Shown: in pieces, positions 1-6,108 of the stretch
Numbering within the stretch: position 1 is the stretch's first letter
How the letters are laid out: every line of letters starts with the position of its first letter
Assembly: GCA_021798435.1 (NCBI GenBank)
Contig: JAJZGN010000087.1
Span: 1 to 8,134 of the forward strand
Length of the DNA stretch: 8,134 nt
Direction of reading: 5' to 3'
Source of the DNA: a bacterium
Lineage (GTDB): Bacteria > Chloroflexota > Dormibacteria > Aeolococcales > Bog-877
The notes under the pieces: model-generated
The model's database searches: none
Told to the model about the DNA's origin: nothing
Seen by the model: only the letters and a program-made list of their open reading frames with translations
Made by a program: the position numbers and the translations under genes

Positions 1-2
1 CC

Positions 3-215
3 TCGGGAATCTCCGGAGCCGCCCCGCTCTGGCAGAGCTACATGGAGCAGGTCCTGTCCGGGCAGCCCGTCCTCTGGTACACCAAGCCGGCCGACGTCGT
101 CCAGGTCGGGTCCGGCCCCTACCCCTACTACTACCTACCCAACACGGTGAGCTACGCCAACCAGAACGTGAACTGCCCCCCCGCCTACCGCTCGGGGTGG
201 AACGGCACCTGCTGA
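3..215 (+). CDS. C-terminal fragment of a class A penicillin-binding protein (partial, 5' end outside window)
   Basis: A frame open from the left edge (codons start at base 3) ends at TGA 213-215 and gives about 70 residues. It begins SGISGAAPLWQSYMEQVLSG and continues with a PADVVQV segment. The pattern G-x-x-GAAP-x-W-x-x-[FY]M followed by G-x-P and a 'P-x-x-V' strand is what I know from the very end of the transpeptidase domain of bifunctional class A PBPs, which polymerise and crosslink peptidoglycan outside the membrane. The catalytic SxxK, SxN and KTG motifs would lie upstream, outside the window. After the domain comes a Tyr/Asn-rich tail with two cysteines, one in NCPP and one as the final residue, which could form a disulfide outside the cell (inference). 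It is the only plus-strand gene here and converges on the LLM oxidoreductase gene, overlapping it by 31 bases. The family is fairly sure; which PBP it is cannot be told from the fragment. Confidence 0.72.
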   Translation, partial: SGISGAAPLWQSYMEQVLSGQPVLWYTKPADVVQVGSGPYPYYYLPNTVSYANQNVNCPPAYRSGWNGTC

Positions 216-1189
216 GGATCCTCGGAGAGGCCGGCCAGGACGGCGGCCGCCAACCTCTCTGGCGAATCGGACTCCAGGGCGTCGGGGAAGTGACAGCAGA
301 CCTCGCTGACCCCTAGGTCCAGGTAGGCCTGGAGCTGTTGGGCGCAGCCTTCCGGCGTCCCCACCAGGCGCCGGGCCCGAAACTTGGAGCCTTCCTCTCC
401 GTGGCGGTTGAACCGCGCCGCCAGCCGGTCCGCCTGGACCTCCGTCTCCCCCACCAGGCAGTCGAGGACCACAGCGACGCGCACACTGTGAAGCGGACGG
501 CCAACCTGGCGGCAGTGCTCGGCGAGAACATCCAGCTTCCGCGAGACGCGATCTGGAGGGCCGAAGAGGCTGCAACCATCGGCGTGCCGGGCCACCTGCC
601 AAAGGGTGAGCCGCTCACCCCCGCCGGCGATCCAAATCGGGGGGCAGGGTTCCTGCGACGGCCGGGGGATCACAGCGGCGCCGTCGATCACGGTGTACCG
701 GCCCTCAAAGTGGGTGGGCTCCCCCGTCCAGCAGGCCCGCAGCAGCTCAGCGGCCTCCCCGGCGGCCAGGATCCGCTCCCGCAGCGCGGCGGTCGGCAAC
801 CCGAACGCCCTCAGCTCCCGGGCGTCGGAGCCGGCCCCCAGCCCCACCTCGAGACGGCCCCGGCTCAGGACATCGAGGTTGGCGAGCTGGTGCGCGAGCG
901 GCCCGAGGCGGTGCCGGGGAAGCGCCAGGCACATCGTCCCCACCCGCACCTGGGTGGTGGCCCAGGCGACCACCGCCAGGGCGATGAGGGGATCCAGCAT
1001 GGGGCCCGGAGGCCCCGGGTCCGCGGACCGCAGGTGGTCATACACCCAAACCGCACCGAAGCCGGCTCGCTCGGCCCTCAGGGCCACGCCAACCATGGTC
1101 TCGAAGTGGCGCTCAGGCGCCTCGGGGGGGAGGTCGTGCCGCCAGCCCTGGGGGAGGAAGCACCCCAAGCGAAGCTGCGACCGGGTCAC
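185..1189 (-). CDS. LLM-class flavin/F420-dependent oxidoreductase
   Basis: This 334-residue protein has the usual length of the bacterial luciferase-like (LLM) TIM-barrel family, which uses FMN or reduced F420 to oxidise or reduce small organic substrates in the cytoplasm. Visible marks are the N-terminal strand LRLGCFLPQG (6-15), GFGAVWVYDHL (43-53), VRVGTMCLALPRHR followed by the LSRGRLEVGLGAG segment (81-120), PPIWIAGGGE (183-192), and the C-terminal VGTPEGCAQQLQAYLDLGV block (266-284). The VG-T/S-PE block is typical of F420-dependent members, but the cofactor cannot be settled by eye. The start is GTG 1187-1189, which overlaps the rsfS stop as GTGA. No Shine-Dalgarno is visible just upstream, so translation is probably coupled to rsfS. 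It is last in the operon and its 3' end overlaps the convergent PBP gene. Family call strong; substrate unknown. It looks like a lineage-specific addition to the ribosome-assembly block. Confidence 0.92.
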   Translation of the reverse strand: MTRSQLRLGCFLPQGWRHDLPPEAPERHFETMVGVALRAERAGFGAVWVYDHLRSADPGPPGPMLDPLIALAVVAWATTQVRVGTMCLALPRHRLGPLAHQLANLDVLSRGRLEVGLGAGSDARELRAFGLPTAALRERILAAGEAAELLRACWTGEPTHFEGRYTVIDGAAVIPRPSQEPCPPIWIAGGGERLTLWQVARHADGCSLFGPPDRVSRKLDVLAEHCRQVGRPLHSVRVAVVLDCLVGETEVQADRLAARFNRHGEEGSKFRARRLVGTPEGCAQQLQAYLDLGVSEVCCHFPDALESDSPERLAAAVLAGLSEDPQQVPFHPER

Positions 1190-1557
1190 CGGGATGCAGC
1201 GGCAACCCGCTCGAGGGGCCGGGGCCGCACCCTGCGGGCCGGACCCCAGAGGCCCTCGAGGTCGTAGTAGGCGCGCTCCCCGGGGAGGAAGATGTGAGCG
1301 ATCACCGAGTCGAAGTCGAGGCAGACCCAGGAGCCCTCGTCCATCCCCGCTCGGCTCAGCGGGTGCTGCCCGGTCAGCGCCGAGGCCTCGTCCATGGCCT
1401 CCGCCACGGCGCGAACCTGGCGGTCGGTATCGCCCTCGCAGATCACCAAGTAGTCAGCCATCGTGGTCTTGCCCCTGAGGTCGATCCGCACCACGTTGCG
1501 GGCCTTGCGCGAGAGCGCGGCATCGGCGATCAGCCGACTCAATTGCAGAGGCGTCAT
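1186..1557 (-). CDS. rsfS: Ribosome silencing factor RsfS (Iojap/YbeB family)
   Basis: This 123-residue protein matches the usual 105-130 residue length of RsfS. The family binds ribosomal protein L14 on the 50S subunit and blocks joining of the 30S subunit during starvation or stationary phase. The two family blocks are present: TTMADYLVICEGDTDRQVRA (31-50), corresponding to the D-Y-x-V-I...x-RQV-x-A core, and DFDSVIAHIFLPGERAYYDL followed by EGLW (81-104), corresponding to the D-x-V-x-H-x-F-x(5)-R-x-YY-x-LE-x-LW core that contacts L14. The last 18 residues are a basic Pro/Arg tail. The ATG start (1555-1557) overlaps the nadD stop as ATGA, and its own stop overlaps the GTG of the LLM gene. 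The nadD-rsfS pair is one of the most conserved bacterial gene neighbours, which supports both calls. Confidence 0.96.
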   Translation of the reverse strand: MTPLQLSRLIADAALSRKARNVVRIDLRGKTTMADYLVICEGDTDRQVRAVAEAMDEASALTGQHPLSRAGMDEGSWVCLDFDSVIAHIFLPGERAYYDLEGLWGPARRVRPRPLERVAAASR

Positions 1558-2213
1558 CTGGGGGCGATTATCCCATCGGGGACACCCCCCGACTCCGGCG
1601 GCTCCCGATACAGTCCGCGCTCACGGATGTACCGGATGACCGGGGCCGCCAGAAGGCCCTCGGCAACCTCGCCGCGGCGAAGCCTCGACCGGACCCTGCT
1701 CGACTCCACCTCGGACGCCCTGAGGGAGACCAGCTCAGGCTCGGAGCCCACCCAGCCGTGGTCCCTCAGCTCCTCGACCGCGGCCCGGGCGCCAATCCGG
1801 GCCCCGGGGCGGTCGAACACCACGAGGCGGGCGAGCCTCGCCACCAGGTCGGGGCGGTGCCAGCGCCAGAGGCCGCGAGCGGCGTCCGACCCCAGGGCCA
1901 GGAGGAGGCGCCGCTCCGGGTCCCCCTCGACCAGGCGCGCGAGCGTATCCGACGTGTAGGAGGGACCGGGGCGCACCACCTCCAGGTCTGACACCGAGAC
2001 CAGGGGGTCCCCGACCTCCTGAACCATCAGCTGGGCCATGTGCAAGCGGTCCTCCGGTCTGGCGCTCGGAGCACGGCGGTGGACGGGGTGTCCATTGGGA
2101 ACCACCAGCAGCGGCAGTTGAAGCGCGCCGCGCAACCCCACGATCACCTGCTGATGGCCGAGGTGCGGGGGGTCAAAGGTGCCCCCGAAGACCACCAGGG
2201 GCCGAGCCGTCAC
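1554..2213 (-). CDS. nadD: Nicotinate-nucleotide adenylyltransferase NadD
   Basis: This 219-residue enzyme transfers AMP from ATP to nicotinate mononucleotide, making deamido-NAD in the cytoplasm, a late step of NAD synthesis. The nucleotidyltransferase signature GGTFDPPHLGH lies at residues 10-20 and includes the (H/T)xGH ATP-binding element. Also visible are the VPNGHP substrate-binding loop (38-43), PGPSYTSDTL (92-101), LGSDA (107-111) and the C-terminal SSRVRSRLRRG (171-181), the local form of the ISSTxxR motif. Length is normal, with a short disordered Pro/Gly tail after residue 203. The start is GTG 2211-2213, overlapping the obgE stop as GTGA; a GAGGG lies about ten bases upstream. It sits between obgE and rsfS, a standard order. 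The call is secure. Confidence 0.97.
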   Translation of the reverse strand: MTARPLVVFGGTFDPPHLGHQQVIVGLRGALQLPLLVVPNGHPVHRRAPSARPEDRLHMAQLMVQEVGDPLVSVSDLEVVRPGPSYTSDTLARLVEGDPERRLLLALGSDAARGLWRWHRPDLVARLARLVVFDRPGARIGARAAVEELRDHGWVGSEPELVSLRASEVESSRVRSRLRRGEVAEGLLAAPVIRYIRERGLYREPPESGGVPDGIIAPR

Positions 2214-3496
2214 CTCTTGGGGCCCTCGGGCACGAAGGTGAACTCCACCTCCCCGATCTCGACCACGTCGCCCTCGGACGCACCCGACGCCTCGAGCTGG
2301 GACTCCACCCCGAGACGCCGGAGCTGTCTCTGCAGCCGCGTCACCTCTTCCGGGTCGTCCAGGTCAGCCGCCGCCACCAGCCGAAGCACACCTTCGCCGC
2401 TGACCCGGTAGTGGCCTGCGGCGCCCTCCACGAAAACCTCCGGGCGCGCAGGGCGGGGACCGGGATAGAGTCGGAATCCGCCGGCGTCCACCGGCTCCCG
2501 AGATCTCGCCAGGCCGAAGGACTCCTGAAGGAGCGCCTCCACTCCCTCCCCGGTGAGGGCCGAGACCGCAAGGACCTGGGAGCCCGATTCGATGGCCTCC
2601 CGCAGCGCCTTCAGCACTCTGGCCCGTGCCCGCCCCGCCACGAGGTCCACCTTGTTCGCCGCCACCACCCGCGGGCGGGCGGCGAGATCCTCGTCCCACG
2701 CCCTCAGCTCCAAGTGGACCTCGGAGTAGGCCCGCACCGCATCCTCCGGGCCGGAGCTGGCATCGACGACCTGCACCAGGGACCGCGTCCGTTGCAGATG
2801 GCGGAGGAAGCCGATACCCAGACCCGCCCCGAGGTGAGCGCCCTCGATCAGGCCGGGGACGTCGGCCACCGTGATCGTCCGGCCGCCGTCCAGTTCGGCG
2901 ACCCCCAGATTGGGGGACAGGGTGGTGAAGGGATAGTCGGCCACCTTGGGTCGGGCGCCGGTGAGTCGGGCCAGCAGGCTGGACTTGCCCGCATTGGGCA
3001 GGCCTACCAGGCCCAGGTCCGCGATCAACCGGAGCTCGAGTCTGACCGTCGCCACCGTCCCCGGGCCCCCCAGCTCCCGGTGGCGAGGGGTCTGAGCGAC
3101 CGGGGTGGCGAAGTGGGTGTTGCCCCAGCCTCCCCTCCCACCGGCCGCGACCACCAAGGCGGCCCCCGGACTGACCAGATCGGCCAGGAGACGGCCCGTG
3201 CCCGAGTCGAACACCATGGTGCCCGCAGGGACGGGGAGACGGATCGCCTCGCCATCGGCGCCGTGGCGCCTCGAGGGCCCCCCGGGCCCGCCCGCCGCAG
3301 CCCTGAACCGCCGCTCCGTCTGGAAGCGCTGCAGGGAGGCCTCGCCCGGATCAGCGACCAGCACGACATCGCCGCCGCGCCCCCCGTCCCCGCCGTCCGG
3401 CCCACCCCGGGGCACGTACTTCTCCCGGCGAAGGCTGTTGGACCCCGCTCCGCCCTTGCCTCCGCTCAGGTGGAGCTCGACCTCGTCGAGGAACAT
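2210..3496 (-). CDS. obgE: Ribosome-assembly GTPase Obg (ObgE/CgtA)
   Basis: This 428-residue GTPase acts in late 50S subunit assembly and growth control. All three domains are visible. The glycine-rich Obg fold (1-155) begins MFLDEVELHLSGGKGG and includes REKYVPRGGPDGGDGG (25-40), GGRGGWGNTHFATP (119-132) and QTPRHRELGGPG (135-146). The G domain has G1 GLPNAGKSS (165-173), switch I DYPFTTLSPNLGV (187-199), G3 DVPGLIEGAH (212-221), G4 NKVD (281-284) and G5 SAL (312-314). The C-terminal OCT domain (about 345-425) contains RLGVESQLEASGASEGD and an IGEVEFTF end. No key residue appears to be missing. The ATG (3494-3496) fits the family N-terminus exactly, but no good Shine-Dalgarno precedes it; the 5' region is instead occupied by one arm of an inverted repeat. 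It follows rpmA by 30 bases and overlaps nadD by four. The OCT domain and the REKYVPRGG form are Gram-positive/Chloroflexota-like. Confidence 0.98.
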   Translation of the reverse strand: MFLDEVELHLSGGKGGAGSNSLRREKYVPRGGPDGGDGGRGGDVVLVADPGEASLQRFQTERRFRAAAGGPGGPSRRHGADGEAIRLPVPAGTMVFDSGTGRLLADLVSPGAALVVAAGGRGGWGNTHFATPVAQTPRHRELGGPGTVATVRLELRLIADLGLVGLPNAGKSSLLARLTGARPKVADYPFTTLSPNLGVAELDGGRTITVADVPGLIEGAHLGAGLGIGFLRHLQRTRSLVQVVDASSGPEDAVRAYSEVHLELRAWDEDLAARPRVVAANKVDLVAGRARARVLKALREAIESGSQVLAVSALTGEGVEALLQESFGLARSREPVDAGGFRLYPGPRPARPEVFVEGAAGHYRVSGEGVLRLVAAADLDDPEEVTRLQRQLRRLGVESQLEASGASEGDVVEIGEVEFTFVPEGPKR

Positions 3497-3534
3497 CAGG
3501 ACCGGCTGACGGCGGCCGGCGCTAACTCAGCCGG
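3497..3534 (-). repeat. Inverted repeat across the rpmA stop and obgE leader
   Basis: CCGGCTGA at 3502-3509 and its exact complement TCAGCCGG at 3527-3534 form a perfect 8-base inverted repeat with a 17-base GC-rich spacer. On the transcribed (minus) strand the 5' arm contains the rpmA TGA stop, and the 3' arm ends five bases before the obgE ATG, where a ribosome-binding site would normally be. No U-run follows, so it does not look like an intrinsic terminator. Possible roles are control of obgE translation by ribosomes finishing rpmA, or an mRNA processing or stability element (inference). It could also be chance in sequence this rich in G and C. Confidence 0.4.
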
Positions 3535-3796
3535 CGTGGGCAGGGACGGGCTGTATCGCGACCCGGGTGCGGTCAGTGCGGTAGGGCTGGTAGATCACCT
3601 GGCCCGCCGTGAGCGCGAACAGGGTGTGGTCCCGACCCACCCCGACCCCCGTACCGGCGAGGATCCGGGTCCCCCGCTGGCGAACCAGGACGGCGCCGGC
3701 CAGGACCTCCTCCCCGCCGTAGACCTTCACGCCGAGCCTCTGGGCCTGGCTGTCCCGACCGTTCCGGCTGCTCCCTCCACCCTTCTTATGAGCCAT
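3527..3796 (-). CDS. rpmA: 50S ribosomal protein L27
   Basis: The 89-residue product is a canonical L27, the large-subunit protein whose flexible N-terminus reaches the peptidyl-transferase centre. It begins MAHKKGGGSSRNGRDSQAQR and continues LGVKVYGGEEVLAG (21-34), VRQRGTRILAGTGVGVGRDHTLFAL (38-62) and a short basic C-terminus. There is no cleavable N-terminal extension of the kind seen in many Firmicutes, since the protein starts directly at MAHKK. The ATG (3794-3796) lies inside the end of rplU (11-base overlap) and is preceded by a strong GGAGGGAGG ribosome-binding site with about five bases of spacing, unlike the weak sites of most neighbours. High expression is expected. Directly downstream is obgE. 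Confidence 0.98.
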   Translation of the reverse strand: MAHKKGGGSSRNGRDSQAQRLGVKVYGGEEVLAGAVLVRQRGTRILAGTGVGVGRDHTLFALTAGQVIYQPYRTDRTRVAIQPVPAHAG

Positions 3797-4379
3797 CGCC
3801 GCCTCCCTCCTCGCCCTCCCTGGCGACCTCGGGGGCCGCCTCGCTGGCCGGGGCCCGGCGCCGCCGCGGCGCCTTGGCCAGCTTCGTCGCGCCGGCAGAA
3901 TCCCCCGCAGCCTGCGGATTGACCTCAGGAGCCTCGGCGTCGGCTGACACAGCCTCCGCCACCTGGGCGGGACCGGCCTCCTGAGCTGCTGGCGCCGACC
4001 TCTTTCGGGGCCGGCGCACGGCGGAGACGCGGCTCTCTGCGCCCGGCCGCTGCCCGGGACCGAGGACCTCCTCGATCCTCAGCTCGGTCAGCTCAGCTCG
4101 GAATCCCATGGTGCGCCGGTAGCGCTTCTTGGGCTTGTACTTGAACACCACGACCTTGGGGCCGCGAAGGTGGCTGACCGCGGTGGCTGTGACCCTCGCC
4201 CCTTCCACCCGCGGCCGGCCCACGGCCGTCTCCAGGCTGTCCCCGGGCTCGGCCACCAGCATGCGCACGTCGGCCAGCTCTACGGCCTGGCCCTCGGCCA
4301 CAGCCATGCGGTCCACCACCATCCTCTCGCCGGGCCGCGCCCGGTACTGGCGCCCCCCCACCTGGACTACCGCGTACAT
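3786..4379 (-). CDS. rplU: 50S ribosomal protein L21 with long C-terminal tail
   Basis: The first ~106 residues form a normal L21, a large-subunit protein that binds 23S rRNA. They begin MYAVVQVGGRQYRARPGE and include KVVVFKYKPKKRYRRTMGF (75-93) and the following TELRIEEV (98-105). In the usual G-H-R-Q motif after the basic block, this protein reads GFRA, so the His and Gln are replaced. Residues about 107-197 are an Ala/Pro/Glu-rich low-complexity tail with basic patches (RRPRKR at 122-127, APRRRRAP at 170-177), making the protein nearly twice the usual ~103 residues. Such tails occur on L21 in some high-GC lineages; the function here is unknown. The ATG (4377-4379) is preceded by GGGAG with five bases of spacing. 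The end overlaps rpmA by 11 bases. It is the first gene of the ribosome-biogenesis block after a 107-base leader. Confidence 0.96.
   Translation of the reverse strand: MYAVVQVGGRQYRARPGERMVVDRMAVAEGQAVELADVRMLVAEPGDSLETAVGRPRVEGARVTATAVSHLRGPKVVVFKYKPKKRYRRTMGFRAELTELRIEEVLGPGQRPGAESRVSAVRRPRKRSAPAAQEAGPAQVAEAVSADAEAPEVNPQAAGDSAGATKLAKAPRRRRAPASEAAPEVAREGEEGGGDGS
3801..3811 (-). promoter_or_regulatory. Strong ribosome-binding site for rpmA inside the rplU coding end
   Basis: Read on the minus strand, a purine-rich GGAGGGAGG element ends about five bases before the rpmA ATG. The same bases encode the Glu/Gly-rich last residues of L21 (EEGGGDGS). It decides the L27 start and is the best Shine-Dalgarno in the window. 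Confidence 0.75.
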
Positions 4380-4486
4380 GCGAACTCCCGAATTGAAGCT
4401 GTGGCCGGGGCTCCGCAGCCCAGGCGGAAGCTGCCGCCCCTAGGCGCGCTCAGTTGCGCAGTTTATCAGACCCGCCCGGGAGCGGC
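4380..4486 (-). promoter_or_regulatory. rplU leader with three short hairpins and a weak -10-like box
   Basis: This is the largest non-coding gap in the window. Read 5' to 3' on the minus strand it holds a TAAACT -10-like hexamer (4460-4465) without a convincing -35, then three inverted repeats: GCGC with a 6-base loop (4446-4459), GGCGG with a 6-base loop (4423-4438) and GGGCT with a GCGG loop (4408-4421), then GGGAG (4385-4389) as the rplU Shine-Dalgarno. A promoter is expected here because rplU-rpmA-obgE needs high expression, and structured leaders before rplU are known in Firmicutes as the L21 leader. I do not recognise that consensus here, so the hairpin role is inference. Confidence 0.35.
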
Positions 4487-5437
4487 TCAGGGCCCGGTGA
4501 CCGCCACCGGGGTGAGTGCCGAGTAGTTGGTCTGGATCTCGTTCTGATTGCTCGACCCGGTGCCGGTCACGACCGTGGCTGAGGCCTGGTACACCCCGGC
4601 GCCGACATCGGGGAGGACCCGGACCTCGAAGGTGATGGTTAGGACCCCCGGCCCGCCGGACCCCGCCCCGGGAATGTCGAACCCGACCCAGTTGGGGATC
4701 ACAGATCCGACCACCGGGTAGGTGACGCCGCCGGTGCTGGCGTTGCCCGAGGTGGAGACGGTCGACTGGTAGTCGAAGTCGGATGGAAGGGTGACACTGA
4801 GAGTCGTGCCCATGGCGGCCCCGCTGCCGGTGTTGGTGAGGGTGGCCACGTAGGTCAGGGCGGAGCCGGCCGTGACCGTCGATGGGCTGGCGCGGAGGCT
4901 GAGGCTGAGGGCCGGTGCCGGGGTCACCTGAAGTGCCAGGGGCGTCGCGGTTAGGGTCCCTGAATACCCGGTGGCGAAGACCTGAGGAACCAGGGTGGCC
5001 GACCCACTCCCCCCGGTGGCATCCAACTGCGCGGTCACGATCACCTGGCTGGGGAGGCCCGGAGCTCCAGCTCCGATCGTCCAAGAGCCCCAGGTGAGAG
5101 TCGCCTGCCGCGACACCGGGGAGATGTCGGCCGAGCGCACCGAATCCCCGTTCTCGGTGACCGACACCGTGTTGGCGTAGGTGAAGCCGCTCGGGACGGC
5201 CACCCGAAGAGTGACCCCCTGAAGTGAGCTGCTGCCGACGTTGGTGATGGTGATCTGCACATCGGTGGAGGATCCCTGCGCCACCTGGTTGGAAGCGGCG
5301 TTGCCACCCAAGGCGACCACCTGGGTTTGAACCTTGAGCCCTTCGATGGCAGGAGCTGACCCGCAGCCCCCCAGCGCACCGCCCGCCAGCATCAAAGCCG
5401 GAGCGGCGACCGCCAGCCCTCCCAGCCGTGGCTTCAG
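4487..5437 (-). CDS. Secreted lipoprotein with two Ig/DUF11-like repeats
   Basis: From the proposed CTG start (5435-5437) the product is 316 residues. Residues 1-24 form a good lipoprotein signal peptide: a short basic start (K2, R4), a hydrophobic core, and the lipobox L22-G23-G24-C25. The next possible starts, TTG at 5393-5395 or ATG at 5390-5392, leave only about ten residues before the cysteine and no basic residue. CTG also overlaps the maf stop as CTGA, matching the GTGA/ATGA junctions elsewhere. The mature part is Thr/Ser/Val-rich with two tandem beta-sandwich-like repeats. Repeat 1 carries DVQITITNVGSSSLQGVTLR and then VPSGFTY; repeat 2 carries LTYVATLTNTGSGAAMGTTL and then LPSDFDY. 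This 'TxTNxG...xVxLPxxF' pattern is typical of DUF11/CARDB-type surface domains. It probably sits on the outer face of the membrane. The role is unknown; no catalytic motif is seen. Family of fold moderately sure, start less so. Confidence 0.72.
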   Translation of the reverse strand: MKPRLGGLAVAAPALMLAGGALGGCGSAPAIEGLKVQTQVVALGGNAASNQVAQGSSTDVQITITNVGSSSLQGVTLRVAVPSGFTYANTVSVTENGDSVRSADISPVSRQATLTWGSWTIGAGAPGLPSQVIVTAQLDATGGSGSATLVPQVFATGYSGTLTATPLALQVTPAPALSLSLRASPSTVTAGSALTYVATLTNTGSGAAMGTTLSVTLPSDFDYQSTVSTSGNASTGGVTYPVVGSVIPNWVGFDIPGAGSGGPGVLTITFEVRVLPDVGAGVYQASATVVTGTGSSNQNEIQTNYSALTPVAVTGP

Positions 5438-6108
5438 CGCCCGCCCCCGGCGTGGTTGCTGCTGGCCAGGGGGCGTCTGGTGTTGGCGTACTTCCCCACC
5501 GGCACCGAGCGGTCCGGGGCGGTGGGCAGCGGGTCGGGGTAGCCCACCTCGCCGAGCAGCCGCATGGCCAGTTGACAGTCGAGGCCGATCACGGTGTCGG
5601 TCCTGCCCCCAATCGCCTCCACCAGGCCCCCTCCCAACCCCTGCACCGCGTATCCGCCGGCCTTGTCGAGGGGTTCACCGCCGGCCAGGTACTGCTCCAG
5701 CTCACCCAGGCTGAAGTCCCGCATCCGCACCGCCGATCGCGATACCCCGATCCGCTCCTCTCCGGTCGCCGGGGCGAGGGCGCACACTCCGGATAGCACC
5801 ACGTGCCGCTGCCCACGCAGCTCCAGCAGCATCTCCCGGGCTCGCTGGACCGTCCCGGGCTTGCCCAGCGGACCGGACGACCCGACGACGATCGTATCGG
5901 CGGCCAGGATGCAAACCGGACCTGGACCGACCGATGCCGCCACCGCGTGGGCTTTGGCTCGGGCGATCAGCTGGACCGCGAGGTCGGTGCAGACCCCCGG
6001 GGGCAGGGACTCGTCGATGTCCGGCGCCACGGCGCGGATCCGCAGCCCCAACCGCTGCAGCAGCTCCCGGCGCCGCGGGGAGCTGGAGGCCAGCACCAGT
6101 TCGGTCAA
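5434..6108 (-). CDS. maf: Maf-family nucleoside triphosphate pyrophosphatase
   Basis: Maf proteins hydrolyse dTTP/UTP or modified nucleotides to the monophosphate and pyrophosphate, cleaning the nucleotide pool and in some bacteria affecting septation. From TTG 6106-6108 the product is 224 residues. It carries LVLASSSPRRRELL (4-17), APDIDES (28-34), ARAKAHAVA (49-57), LAADTIVV (68-75) with the likely catalytic Asp71, GPLGKP (79-84), LSGV (105-108), DKAGGYAVQGLGGGLVEAI (148-166) and DTVIGLD (171-177). The 'DKAGxYxxQG' form, with Gln156, fits the YhdE/dTTP-UTP branch rather than the YceF branch. The frame is open upstream to at least 6261, but the family begins at this point and GAGGAAG sits six bases before the TTG, so the short start is preferred. 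About 35 residues after DPLP form an extra tail with no recognised motif. The preceding gene ends 67 bases upstream, and the downstream lipoprotein overlaps by four bases. Confidence 0.93.
   Translation of the reverse strand: MTELVLASSSPRRRELLQRLGLRIRAVAPDIDESLPPGVCTDLAVQLIARAKAHAVAASVGPGPVCILAADTIVVGSSGPLGKPGTVQRAREMLLELRGQRHVVLSGVCALAPATGEERIGVSRSAVRMRDFSLGELEQYLAGGEPLDKAGGYAVQGLGGGLVEAIGGRTDTVIGLDCQLAMRLLGEVGYPDPLPTAPDRSVPVGKYANTRRPLASSNHAGGGR

Noticed and set aside
338..1478. Long plus-strand open frames (309 and 290 codons) opposite the LLM and rsfS genes
   Set aside because: The minus-strand frames carry full family motifs, while these give low-complexity Arg/Pro-rich products.
2411..3922. 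503-codon plus-strand open frame opposite obgE, rpmA and part of rplU
   Set aside because: It is antisense to three secure genes. Its translation is Arg/Pro/Gly-rich without motifs, as expected from a GC-rich third-position shadow.
4466..4490. CCGC/GCGG hairpin just after the lipoprotein stop as an intrinsic terminator
   Set aside because: The stem is only four bases and no U-run follows it.
4440..5084. 214-codon minus-strand frame overlapping the lipoprotein gene in another frame
   Set aside because: The product is Arg/His/Gly/Pro-rich without signal or motif; the overlapping frame has a signal peptide, lipobox and repeats.
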